This document shows positions 8,199-16,040 of a DNA stretch of 35,431 nt, piece after piece (within the stretch, counting starts at the first letter, position 1; each line of letters opens with the position of its first letter). Below the pieces are notes generated by a model. The model saw only the letters and a list, made by a program, of their open reading frames with translations. It searched no databases and had not been told where the DNA came from. Source of the stretch: Streptomyces aurantiacus JA 4570. GTDB taxonomy: Bacteria; Actinomycetota; Actinomycetes; Streptomycetales; Streptomycetaceae. A program made the translations under genes and the position numbers. The stretch covers positions 1-35,431 of the forward strand of contig NZ_AOPZ01000485.1 in assembly GCF_000414115.1 (NCBI RefSeq), read 5' to 3'.

Positions 8199-8304
8199 AC
8201 CGGCTCCCCGCACCCCCACGTACGGGTCGTATCCGCCCGGCTCCGTACCTGCCGGGACTCGGCTCTCCCCGGCGCCGGACCACCGCGCCCAGGAGCTGCC
8301 GGCG

Positions 8305-9264
8305 TCAGACCTGCTGACCGTCGCCGCCCGCGCCGCCGCCGCGGGCCTCCTTGATGCCCTTGGTGATCTTGTCCATGTACGACACCGACGGCGCCTCGTC
8401 GTGGTCGTCGATGCCGAAGCGCACGAGCACCATCGTCATGTCGTCGGCGGGGGACTTGAAGGCAAGGGACTGCACATAGCCGTCCGGCCCCTTGCGGTTG
8501 ACCGCCTTCCAGCGGACCAGATAGCCCTTCTTCCCGGCGACGGTCACCGACTTGGCGGCGAGCTGCTTGTGGGACACCAGCTTGCCGCCGTAGATCTTGC
8601 CGCCGTACGACTCCTCGGCGTTCTTCTCGATGTCCGCCTTGGCGGCCGCCTCCGGGTCGGTCTCCTTGACCTTCAGGGCGACGGCGGGGGCGGAGAACGC
8701 GCCGCCGCGCACGCAGGTCGTCGCGGTGTGGCCCGGGCACGGGTACTTGCCGGTGGTGACGCTCGCGCCGCGCCCGCTCGACGTGCCCTGCCAGCCGTCG
8801 GGGACCGGGATGCTGATGCCGCTCGCGGCGTCGGTGGCGAACCCCTTCTCGGTCGGCGGCCCGTCCGACGGCGCGGGCGACCGGGAGCCGCCGGGGCCGT
8901 CGGGCTCCTCGCTGCCGCCGCCCTTGCCGGGCTCCGAAGGCGCGGTGGGGGCGGGGGACTTGGCGCTGTCGTCGCCGTCATCGTCGTCGCCCGAGGTCAG
9001 CGCGTACACGCCGCCCCCTATGCCCGCGAGCACCGCGAGGGCTACTCCGACGACGACGGCCGTACGCATCCGGCGCCGCGCCGGCCCCGGCGGCTGCTGC
9101 GGGTAGGCGGAGAAGGCGGGCGATGTGGGCGCGGTGGGGGAGGCCCCGCCCGGTGCGCGGACGTGCTCCGTCCACATGGTCCCGTCCCACCATCGCTCGG
9201 ACGGCGGGGCACCAGGTATCTGCCCGGGGTCGGGATACCAGCCCGGGGGAGTCGCGTGCGTCAT
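8305..9264 (-). CDS. DUF2510 single-span membrane protein
   Basis: The 319-residue protein has an N-terminal DUF2510 domain (PPGWYPDPGQ...RWWDGTMWTEHV, about residues 6-35) and a basic stretch followed by one membrane span (MRTAVVVGVALAVLAGIGGGVYAL, about 66-88). An acidic Asp run and a Pro/Ser/Gly-rich linker follow, then an exported domain of about 180 residues (from FATDAASGISIPVPDGWQG) with two Cys (CPGHTATTC). The exported domain resembles the lipid/ligand-binding outer parts of other actinobacterial DUF2510 proteins. Function is unknown. The ATG at 9264 places the DUF2510 motif at the usual site. Confidence 0.82.
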   Translation of the reverse strand: MTHATPPGWYPDPGQIPGAPPSERWWDGTMWTEHVRAPGGASPTAPTSPAFSAYPQQPPGPARRRMRTAVVVGVALAVLAGIGGGVYALTSGDDDDGDDSAKSPAPTAPSEPGKGGGSEEPDGPGGSRSPAPSDGPPTEKGFATDAASGISIPVPDGWQGTSSGRGASVTTGKYPCPGHTATTCVRGGAFSAPAVALKVKETDPEAAAKADIEKNAEESYGGKIYGGKLVSHKQLAAKSVTVAGKKGYLVRWKAVNRKGPDGYVQSLAFKSPADDMTMVLVRFGIDDHDEAPSVSYMDKITKGIKEARGGGAGGDGQQV

Positions 9265-9377
9265 GGGCGTCAGCGTATGAGCACCGCGTGAAAGGGGGAT
9301 GAGAGGGGTCGGCGCTTTCCGGCCAACGGCGTGCGGTCGGCTCGGGGTTCGTGCCGTGCGGTTCGGCTCCCCGCCGG

Positions 9378-10559
9378 TCAGTTGCCGTCGACGACCAGCC
9401 GCCGAGGCGGCCGCGCGCCCTGGGTGAGTCCGGGCGGACACAGCCCCGCACGCCCCGGAGTGACCGAACCCAGCACGCTCGCGTGCCGCGCGCCGGTCCC
9501 GGCCGCGACGGTGCCCGGCAGCCCGTGCACCGTCAGGAAGCCGAGCACCGCGAAGGCGTACGCCTCCTTCGCCGCCGACGCGAGCCCCCACTCGTCGGAG
9601 CGCCGCACCGGCACGCCCGTCCCCAGCTCGCTCCGCAGCAGCGCCATCAGCGTCGGGTTGCGGGTCCCGCCGCCGGAGGCGACGACCTCGCTCGCCCCCG
9701 CCGCGCGCACCGCGTCGGCGACCGTCACCGCCGTGAGCCGGGTGAGCGTCGCGACCACGTCCTCCGGAGCGAGCGTCTCGTACCCCTCCAAGGCCCGGCG
9801 CAGATAGGCCGGATGGAACAGCTCCTTGCCCGTCGTCTTCGGTGCGGGCAGCGCGTAGTACGGCTCGGCGAGCAGGCGGGCGAGCAGAGCGCCGTGCACG
9901 GTGCCGCGCGCGGCGATCTCGCCGTCCCTGTCGTACGCCAGGCCCCGCTGGCGGCCCTGGGGCGTCAGCTCGCGCACCGCAGCGTCGATCAGCGCGTTGG
10001 CCGGGCCGGTGTCGAACGCGGTGCCGTCCGGGGCGGTGATGTTGGCGATGCCGCCCAGGTTCAGGGCGACCGGGGTGCCGGGGCGGCCGCGCAGCCACAG
10101 CTGGTCGACCAGGCCGACCAGCGGCGCGCCCTGGCCGCCCGCCGCGACGTCGCGCGGCCGGAAGTCGGCCACCACGGGCAGGCCCGTGGCCTCCGCGATC
10201 CACGCGGGCTGACCGATCTGGAGCGTGCCGTGCACCCGTCCCTCGGCCACCCAGTGGAAGACGGTCTGCCCGTGCGAGGCGACCAACTCGGCGCGGCCGT
10301 CGCACAGTTCCCGGTCGGCCTCGGTCGCGGCCGCGGCGAATGCCTGGCCGATGCGGGTGTCCAGGCGGCAGACGTCCGCCAGGGTGGTGCGGGACGGCGG
10401 CAGGGCTTCGGTCAGGGCGGCGCGCAGATCGCCGTCGTACGCGCGGCTGATGACGCCCAGGGGGGTGAGGTGGAGGGTGTCGCCGTCGAGGGCGAGGTCG
10501 ACGGCACCGGCGTCGATGGCGTCGTGGGAGGTGCCGGACATCAGGCCGATCACTCGCAT
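9378..10559 (-). CDS. anmK: Anhydro-N-acetylmuramic acid kinase
   Basis: The 393-residue protein begins MRVIGLMSGTSHDAIDAG, the phosphate-binding P-loop of AnmK, and carries DFRPRDVAAGGQGAPLV (catalytic Asp region), NLGGIANIT, FDTGPANALID and ASGGGTRNP. AnmK opens the anhydro ring of anhydro-MurNAc and phosphorylates it to MurNAc-6-phosphate in cell-wall recycling in the cytosol. The length is normal. The ATG at 10559 is chosen because a longer upstream frame has no homologous sequence. It stands alone on this strand, next to the DUF2510 gene. Confidence 0.93.
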   Translation of the reverse strand: MRVIGLMSGTSHDAIDAGAVDLALDGDTLHLTPLGVISRAYDGDLRAALTEALPPSRTTLADVCRLDTRIGQAFAAAATEADRELCDGRAELVASHGQTVFHWVAEGRVHGTLQIGQPAWIAEATGLPVVADFRPRDVAAGGQGAPLVGLVDQLWLRGRPGTPVALNLGGIANITAPDGTAFDTGPANALIDAAVRELTPQGRQRGLAYDRDGEIAARGTVHGALLARLLAEPYYALPAPKTTGKELFHPAYLRRALEGYETLAPEDVVATLTRLTAVTVADAVRAAGASEVVASGGGTRNPTLMALLRSELGTGVPVRRSDEWGLASAAKEAYAFAVLGFLTVHGLPGTVAAGTGARHASVLGSVTPGRAGLCPPGLTQGARPPRRLVVDGN

Positions 10560-10867
10560 TGGTCTCCGTCTCTCACTGTGCGGGGCCCCCGGGGTCGGCC
10601 ACAAGGGTCCCCTGGGACGGGGCTGGTGTCGATCGCCCTTCGGGCTCGTCCTCAATCGCCGGACGGGCTTCCTTCCCGTTCCCTGGGAGAATGCGTGCAT
10701 GAGGAGTCTGGAGACGCCCGGTCGTTCTGGCGCGCGGTGACCGTGTGGGCCGTGTGCGGCCCGTCATCGCGTGCCGCCCCCGCGTGTGGCACAGCGAGCC
10801 TGTCCCTGCCTGAGGCGTTCGTCGCCGGGCGGGGTCGCCTTGTCTCCGGCCGTCCTCAGGGGTCTCT
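10560..10867. other. 308-base intergenic region between anmK and the MFS gene
   Basis: No convincing gene. It holds the divergent promoters of anmK and the MFS transporter and one copy of the dispersed CGGACGGGCT element (10631-10669). No clear -10/-35 pair could be assigned. Confidence 0.6.
10631..10669 (+). repeat. Dispersed intergenic element, copy 1
   Basis: The core shares CTCGTCCTCAA-n-CGCCGGACGGGCT with copies at 20093-20131 and 27934-27974. The 5' half is a small hairpin (GCCCTTCGGGC). Such elements are common between Streptomyces genes. Confidence 0.8.
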
Positions 10868-12235
10868 GTGCCGTCCGCCCGTTCTGCCTCTTCCGCTCCT
10901 TCCGCTGCTTCTTCCGCTCCTTCCGCTTCCCCGAGTCCCTGGCGGGACCGTGATTTCCGCCGGCTCTGGCTCGGCCAGACCGCTTCGCAGCTCGGTGAAC
11001 ACACCAGCCTGGTGGTCCTGCCGCTCGTGGCCGTGCTCACCCTGCGCGCCGATGCCGCCCAACTCGGCACCCTGCGCGCGGTGGGACAGGCTCCGATCCT
11101 GTTGTTCGCGCTCCTCGCGGGCGCGTGGGTGGACAGGTGGCGCACCCGCACGGTGATGGTCCTGACGGACGCCGGGCGTGCGCTGGCGCTGGGCGGTGCC
11201 GCCGTGGCCGCCGTGCTCGGCGCGGCCGGTCTGCCGCTGCTGCTCGCGGTCGCCTTCGTCGTCGGCACCCTGTCCGTGTTCTTCGACGTGGCCTACCAGG
11301 CGTCGCTCGTACGTCTCGTGGCCCGCGATCAACTCCTGCGCGGCAACAGCGCGTTGGAGGGCAGCCGGTCCGCCGCCCAGATCGGCGGCCCCGCCCTCGG
11401 CGGGGCCCTGGTGTCCGTGCTGTCGGCGCCGGTGGGGGCCGCGGCCGGTGCGGTGTTCTTCGCGGTGTCCTTTCTGTCGATCCGCCGGATCCGCCGGGGC
11501 GAATCCGTTCCGGGGCGGATGGAGCGTGCGGACCGTGTAGAAGGGGCGGGATCCGCCGCGCGGGTCTGGCGGCGGATCCACGAAGGGCTCCGCTTCGTCG
11601 TCCGCGATCCCTCGCTGCGCGCCGTGGGCTTGGCCTCGGCCGCCTTCCAGTTCTCCTTCGCCGCCCTGATGACCGGGTACCTGCTCTTTCTGCCCCGGGA
11701 CCTGGGGCTGTCGGGCACCGGTATCGGCCTCGCGCTCGCGGCGACGGGGCCGGGCGCGCTCCTGGGCTCGCTGCTGGCGGCCCGGCTGCCGCGGCGGTTC
11801 GGGTACGGGACGGTGCTCGTGGGCGCCGCGGCGCTCGGCGACGGCGTGCTGCTGTGCGTGCCGGCGCTGCACGGTCCCGCGGCCGTGACGGTCCCGGCGC
11901 TGCTCGCGGTCAACTTCGTCTTCGGGGTCTTCGGCCAGTTGGTGAACGTCACGGTCATGGCGGTCCGGCAGGCCGTCACGCCGGACGGGATGCAGGGCCG
12001 CGCGGCCGCGACGATCACGTTCGTCGGCATGGGGCTGACCCCGCTCGGCTCGCTGCTGGGCGGGCGGCTCGCGGAGGCATGGGGGCCGCGCACCGCGCTC
12101 CTGGTGACGGCCCTCGGCATGCTGGCGTCCCCGGTGCTGATGGCGCTCTCCCCGCTGGCCCGCCTGGGGCGGACGCTTCCGGCCGCGCAGGTTCCGCCGG
12201 GGGGCGCCGAGGTTCCGCCGGGGGCGCGAGGGTGA
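10868..12235 (+). CDS. MFS transporter, enterobactin-exporter-like (MFS_3)
   Basis: The 455-residue protein has about twelve membrane spans after a Ser/Ala/Pro-rich N-terminus. WRDRDFRRLWLGQTASQLGEH opens the first span as in EntS-like exporters, and GAWVDRWRTRTVM is the loop 2-3 MFS motif. A cytosolic loop lies near residues 205-240. The substrate is unknown. The GTG start at 10868 is the first with a plausible upstream site; the N-terminal 22 residues come from a CTTCCGCTC-like repeat, so a later start cannot be excluded. It converges on the FadE32-like gene with 7 bases between. Confidence 0.85.
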   Translation: MPSARSASSAPSAASSAPSASPSPWRDRDFRRLWLGQTASQLGEHTSLVVLPLVAVLTLRADAAQLGTLRAVGQAPILLFALLAGAWVDRWRTRTVMVLTDAGRALALGGAAVAAVLGAAGLPLLLAVAFVVGTLSVFFDVAYQASLVRLVARDQLLRGNSALEGSRSAAQIGGPALGGALVSVLSAPVGAAAGAVFFAVSFLSIRRIRRGESVPGRMERADRVEGAGSAARVWRRIHEGLRFVVRDPSLRAVGLASAAFQFSFAALMTGYLLFLPRDLGLSGTGIGLALAATGPGALLGSLLAARLPRRFGYGTVLVGAAALGDGVLLCVPALHGPAAVTVPALLAVNFVFGVFGQLVNVTVMAVRQAVTPDGMQGRAAATITFVGMGLTPLGSLLGGRLAEAWGPRTALLVTALGMLASPVLMALSPLARLGRTLPAAQVPPGGAEVPPGARG

Positions 12236-12242
12236 CGCCCGT

Positions 12243-13280
12243 TCACCCTCCGCCCGCCCTCCTCAGGACTCGTCCCCGCCACATCCCCGCCCCGCCCCAG
12301 GCACCCCGCAGCTCCCGCGCCTTCAGCAGCCACAGGGACAAGTCGTACTCGGCCGTGTACCCCACGGCCCCGTGGAGTTGGAGCGCCACCCGCGCCGCGT
12401 CGTATGCCGCCTCCCCGGCGGTCACCTTGGCCGCCGCTAGGTCCACATCGGCGGCCGACCGGTCCCCGTCCCGCAAGGACACCGCCGCCCCGAACACCAG
12501 CGGCCGCGCGAACTCCAGCCGCACCAGCACATCCGCGAGCCGGTGCTTGACCGCCTGGAACGAGCCCACCGGCACCCCGAACTGCGTCCGCTCCTTCACG
12601 TACGCCACGGTCCGGTCCAAGAGCGCGTACCCGATCCCCAGGCACTGGGCTGCCGTCGCGAGCGCCGCCCAGTCGAGGGCGCACCGGGCGGCGGCGTCCG
12701 CCGCGTCCCCGGACGCCAGCACCTCCCCGTCCGGCAGGAGCCGGCCGAGCCGCCGCGCGGGGTCCAGGGACCCCCGCAGGTCCGTGTGCCCGGGCGCCAG
12801 CCGCACCTCCCCGTCCCCGGCGGCGAGCAGCACCCCGGCGGCGTCCGCGTCCAGGGCATGCGGCTCGGTGCCGGTGCCGGTGCCGGTGCCGGTGCCGGTG
12901 AGCGTCAGCGTCGCGCACGTCCCGCCGTCGACGAGCGCGGGAAGGAGCCGTTTGGCGGGCCCCGGAACTCCCAGCTCGGCCAGGCCCGACAGGAGGGCCA
13001 CCGCCGTCACGGTCTCGACGGCGGGGCCGGGCACCGCGTGCCGCCCCACCTCCACGAAGGCGACGGCCGTCTCGACGGGCAGCGGTCCCACGCCCTCGTA
13101 CTCCCCGGGAGCCGCGAGGGCGAACACCCCGGCCTCGCCGAGCCGCCGCCACACCGCGAGGCCGGGCGCGTGCTCCCCGGCCGCCCAGGCCCGCGCGGCC
13201 GCCGGTGTGTCCGCCGCCGTCAGCATGCCGTCCAGCGACCGCGCGAACGCCCGCTGCTCGTCGTCCAGGAGGAACCGCAT
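12243..13280 (-). CDS. Acyl-CoA dehydrogenase, FadE32-like subunit
   Basis: The 345-residue protein resembles mycobacterial FadE32 (MRFLLDDEQRAFARSLDGMLTAAD; KERTQFGVPVGSFQAVKHRLADV; LQLHGAVGYTAEYDLSLWL). FadE31 and FadE32 type proteins form mixed dehydrogenases that oxidise CoA esters from steroid C/D-ring breakdown with FAD; the exact step here is inferred. The start ATG at 13280 overlaps the stop of the upstream FadE31-like gene (TGATG); a GTG at 13283 is also possible. A Thr-Gly dipeptide run near residue 130 is encoded by a hexanucleotide repeat. It forms a leftward two-gene operon under the KstR2-like box. Confidence 0.85.
   Translation of the reverse strand: MRFLLDDEQRAFARSLDGMLTAADTPAAARAWAAGEHAPGLAVWRRLGEAGVFALAAPGEYEGVGPLPVETAVAFVEVGRHAVPGPAVETVTAVALLSGLAELGVPGPAKRLLPALVDGGTCATLTLTGTGTGTGTGTEPHALDADAAGVLLAAGDGEVRLAPGHTDLRGSLDPARRLGRLLPDGEVLASGDAADAAARCALDWAALATAAQCLGIGYALLDRTVAYVKERTQFGVPVGSFQAVKHRLADVLVRLEFARPLVFGAAVSLRDGDRSAADVDLAAAKVTAGEAAYDAARVALQLHGAVGYTAEYDLSLWLLKARELRGAWGGAGMWRGRVLRRAGGG
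12867..12900. repeat. In-frame hexanucleotide repeat GGTGCC in the fadE32-like gene
   Basis: Five full GGTGCC units and a partial sixth. On the coding strand they give a (Thr-Gly) run between LTLTG and TEPHAL. The unit length of six keeps the frame whatever the copy number. Confidence 0.95.
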
Positions 13281-14413
13281 CACCGGCGCCCCTTCGGCAG
13301 GCCGAGCAGCCGCTCGGCGATGATGTCGCGCTGGATCTCGTTGGTGCCCGCGTAGATCGGCCCGGCGAGCGCGAACACATACCCTTCCGTCCAGTCGCCC
13401 GGCTCCGTTCCGAGCAGATCCAGCGCCGTCTCGTGCACCGCGATGTCGTGCTCCGACCAGAACACCTTGTTCAGGCTCGACTCCGCGCCGATCGGCTCAC
13501 CGGCCGCGAACCGTGAGGCGTTGGCCCAGGTGAAGAGCTGATACGCGCGCGCCTCGATCAGCGCGTCGGCCACCCGGTCGCGCAGCGCCGTGTCCGCCGG
13601 GTCGCCGTGCGCGTGCCACGCGCGCAGCAGCCGCCCGGCCGTCGCGAGGAAACGGCCGGGGGAGCGCAGCGTCAGGCCCCGCTCGTCGCCCGTCGTGGAC
13701 ATCGCGATCCGCCAGCCCTGCCCGGGCTCGCCGATCACGTCCTCGTCGGGCACGAACACGTCGTCCAGGAACAGTTCGGCGAACGCGGGCTTGCCGTCCA
13801 GGCGGCCGATGGGCCGCACGGTGACGCCGTCCGCGTCCAGGGGGAACATCAGATACGTCAGGCCCCGGTGCGGCCGGCCGGCCTCCGGGTCGCTGCGGAA
13901 CAGGCCGAACGCGCGGTCGGCGAACGCGGCCCGCGACGACCACGTCTTCTGCCCGTTCAGCAGCCAACCGCCGCGCACCCGCCGGGCGGTGGACCTGAGC
14001 GACGCCAGGTCCGAGCCCGACTCCGGCTCCGACCACGCCTGCGCCCAGATCACCTCGCCGCGCGCCATCGGCGGCAGCACCCGCGCGCGCTGCTCCGCCG
14101 TGCCGTGGCCGAAGAGCGTCGGCGCGAGCAGGCTGATGCCGTTCTGCGAGACGCGGCCCGGGGCGCCCGCCGCGTAGTACTCCTCCTCGAACAGCAGCCA
14201 CTCGACCATTCCTGCGGCCCGCCCGCCGTACTCCTCGGGCCAGGACACCACCGACCAGCGGTCCGCCGCGAGCTCGCCCTCCCAGGCGCGATGGGCGGCG
14301 AAGCCCTCCTCGGTCTCCAGCGAGGGCAGTGGCTCCGCCGGGACGTGCGCGGCCAGCCAGGCGCGCGCCCGCCGCCTGAACTCCCCTTCCTCTGCGGTGA
14401 AGTCGAGGTCCAT
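13280..14413 (-). CDS. Acyl-CoA dehydrogenase, FadE31-like subunit
   Basis: The 377-residue protein matches FadE31 of Mycobacterium in length and motifs: MDLDFTAEEGEFRRRARAWL, SWPEEYGGR, AQAWSEPESGSDLASLRSTA (flavin/substrate binding) and GPIYAGTNEIQRDIIAERLLG near the C-terminus. In ordinary acyl-CoA dehydrogenases the last motif often reads IYEGT with the catalytic Glu; here Ala takes that place, as I recall for the steroid heteromeric enzymes. It should pair with the FadE32-like subunit encoded next to it. The ATG at 14413 has GAGGTGGG upstream. The KstR2-like box lies 50 bases upstream. Confidence 0.88.
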   Translation of the reverse strand: MDLDFTAEEGEFRRRARAWLAAHVPAEPLPSLETEEGFAAHRAWEGELAADRWSVVSWPEEYGGRAAGMVEWLLFEEEYYAAGAPGRVSQNGISLLAPTLFGHGTAEQRARVLPPMARGEVIWAQAWSEPESGSDLASLRSTARRVRGGWLLNGQKTWSSRAAFADRAFGLFRSDPEAGRPHRGLTYLMFPLDADGVTVRPIGRLDGKPAFAELFLDDVFVPDEDVIGEPGQGWRIAMSTTGDERGLTLRSPGRFLATAGRLLRAWHAHGDPADTALRDRVADALIEARAYQLFTWANASRFAAGEPIGAESSLNKVFWSEHDIAVHETALDLLGTEPGDWTEGYVFALAGPIYAGTNEIQRDIIAERLLGLPKGRR

Positions 14414-14462
14414 CAGCGGCCCACCTCTTGGGATTCGGAGTTCCGGCGGAAAGCTCTTCCCT

Positions 14463-14476
14463 AACAAGTGTTTGGT
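14463..14476. promoter_or_regulatory. KstR2-type operator between fadE31-like and ipdF-like genes
   Basis: AACAAGTGTTTGGT fits the mycobacterial KstR2 box AnCAAGnnCTTGnT except one position (TTTG for CTTG). The flanks extend the dyad (CTA...TAG). It lies 50 bases from the fadE31-like start and 62 from the ipdF-like start; TAGATT at 14476-14481 may be the rightward -10. Confidence 0.75.
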
Positions 14477-14537
14477 AGATTACCTTGGTACGGGGCAGCC
14501 GTCGAGGGTGGGAACGAGGGAAGAGGGGAGGCCGCCG

Positions 14538-15320
14538 ATGCACACGCCTGAGTACGTATCGGGGCATGAACTGCTCGCGGGCCGCACGGCCGTCGTCACG
14601 GCGGCGGCCGGAGCCGGCATCGGCGGCGCCACCGCGCGCCGCTTCCTGGAGGAGGGCGCGCGCGTCGTCATCGGCGACGCGCACGCGCGCCGCACGAAGG
14701 AGACGGTCGAGCGGCTCGCGGACGAGTTCGGCGCCGGGCGCGTGCACGGCGCCCCTTGCGACGTGACGGACGAGGCCCAGGTCCGGGAGCTGTTCGACCT
14801 CGCGGAGCGGCACCACGGAGGGCCGGACATCGTCGTGAACAACGCGGGCCTCGGCGGCACCGCGGAGCTCACGGAGATGACCGACGAGCAGTGGGACAAG
14901 GTCATCGACGTCACGCTGACCGGCACCTTCCGCTGCACCAGAGCCGCCCTGCGCCGCCTGCGCGCCACCGGCAGCGGCGGCGTCATCGTGAACAACGCCT
15001 CGGTGCTCGGCTGGCGCGCCCAGCCCGGCCAGGCGCACTACGCGGCCGCGAAAGCCGGCGTCATGGCCCTCACCCGCTGCGCCGCCCTCGAGGCCGCACC
15101 CCACGGCATCCGCGTCAACGCCGTCGCGCCCAGCCTCGCCCTGCACCCGCACCTGGCCAAGGTCACCTCCGGCGAGCTGCTCGACGAGCTCGCCGCGCGC
15201 GAGGCGTTCGGGCGCGCCGCCGAGCCCTGGGAGATAGCCAACGTCATCGTCTTCCTCGCCAGCGGCTACTCCTCGTACATGACGGGGGAGACGGTCTCCG
15301 TCAGCAGCCGGCACCCCTAG
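14538..15320 (+). CDS. ipdF: IpdF-like short-chain dehydrogenase of steroid C/D-ring breakdown
   Basis: The 260-residue SDR has VTAAAGAGIGGATARR (cofactor loop), VVNNAGLGG, the active-site Ser in NNASVLGWRAQ and the Tyr-Lys pair in HYAAAKAG. The stretch NNASVLGWRAQ...HYAAAKAGVMALTRC and the end YSSYMTGETVSVSS are typical of IpdF (Rv3559c), which oxidises a hydroxyl on the HIP-CoA-derived intermediate with NAD. ATG at 14538 has GAGGGGAGG upstream. It is first in a rightward run with the kstR2-like and fadA6-like genes and shares the operator with the divergent fadE pair. Confidence 0.88.
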   Translation: MHTPEYVSGHELLAGRTAVVTAAAGAGIGGATARRFLEEGARVVIGDAHARRTKETVERLADEFGAGRVHGAPCDVTDEAQVRELFDLAERHHGGPDIVVNNAGLGGTAELTEMTDEQWDKVIDVTLTGTFRCTRAALRRLRATGSGGVIVNNASVLGWRAQPGQAHYAAAKAGVMALTRCAALEAAPHGIRVNAVAPSLALHPHLAKVTSGELLDELAAREAFGRAAEPWEIANVIVFLASGYSSYMTGETVSVSSRHP

Positions 15321-15335
15321 GCGGACAATGACCAT

Positions 15336-15968
15336 GTGCCGAAAAAGAACCAGCAGCACCAGCAGAAGAAGCCCCCGGTGACCCCCTCGCCCGAGCGGCG
15401 CGAAGAACTGTTGAGGATCGCCGCGGACGTCTTCGCCGAACAGGGCTACAACGCCACGACCGTCCGCAAGATCGCGGACGCGGCGGGCATGCTCGCCGGC
15501 AGCCTCTACTACCACTTCGACTCCAAGGAGTCGATGCTCGAAGAGATCCTGCGCACGTTCCTGACGGAGCTGTGGGACGGGTACGACGGCGTGCTGTCCG
15601 CGCCGCTCGGCCCGCGCGAGACCCTGGAAGCCCTCGTCACCGAGTCCTTCCGGGAGATCGACCGGCACCGCTCGGCCGTCGCGATCTACCAGAAGGAGTC
15701 CAAGCACCTGGTCACCCAGACCCGGTTCGAGTACCTGGTCGAGTCCCAGCAGCGGTTCGAGAAGGCATGGCTGACGACGCTGGAGCGCGGCGTCACCGAA
15801 GGAGTCTTCCGCGCCGACCTGGACATCCGCCTCGCCTACCGCTTCGTGCGCGACACCGTGTGGGTCGCCGCGTCCTGGTACCGCCCCGGCGGCGGCCACA
15901 GCCCCGAGGAGATCGCCCGCCAGTACCTGTCGATGGTCCTGGACGGCATCGCCGTACGCACCACCTGA
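15336..15968 (+). CDS. kstR2: KstR2-like TetR-family repressor
   Basis: The 210-residue protein has a Lys/Gln-rich start and a TetR helix-turn-helix (RREELLRIAADVFAEQGYNATTVRKIADAAGM then GSLYYHFDSKESMLEEIL, about residues 25-72). A ligand domain with DTVWVAASWYRPGG near the end follows. The gene sits between ipdF-like and fadA6-like genes, as kstR2 sits near fadA6 and ipdF in Mycobacterium. There KstR2 binds HIP-CoA and releases its operators. Two matching boxes in this window (14463 and 23809) support the call. The GTG start is 15 bases after the ipdF stop. Confidence 0.85.
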   Translation: MPKKNQQHQQKKPPVTPSPERREELLRIAADVFAEQGYNATTVRKIADAAGMLAGSLYYHFDSKESMLEEILRTFLTELWDGYDGVLSAPLGPRETLEALVTESFREIDRHRSAVAIYQKESKHLVTQTRFEYLVESQQRFEKAWLTTLERGVTEGVFRADLDIRLAYRFVRDTVWVAASWYRPGGGHSPEEIARQYLSMVLDGIAVRTT

Positions 15969-16040
15969 CCCGCGCCGTCGTCCGCGGTGCCGAGACCGCG
16001 CCGTCCCGCACGGCGCCAAGACCGCGAGGAGTACGCAGCC

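Noticed and set aside
5401..8283. 960-codon frame suggesting a large membrane fusion protein
   Set aside because: The DMT transporter part starts at the GTG at 6387; upstream it is the shadow of the PAP2 and TetR genes.
10500..10559. AnmK P-loop reads GTSHDAID, not GTSxDGID
   Set aside because: The key Asp is kept and the Gly-to-Ala change seems usual for Streptomyces AnmK, so it is not taken as a defect.
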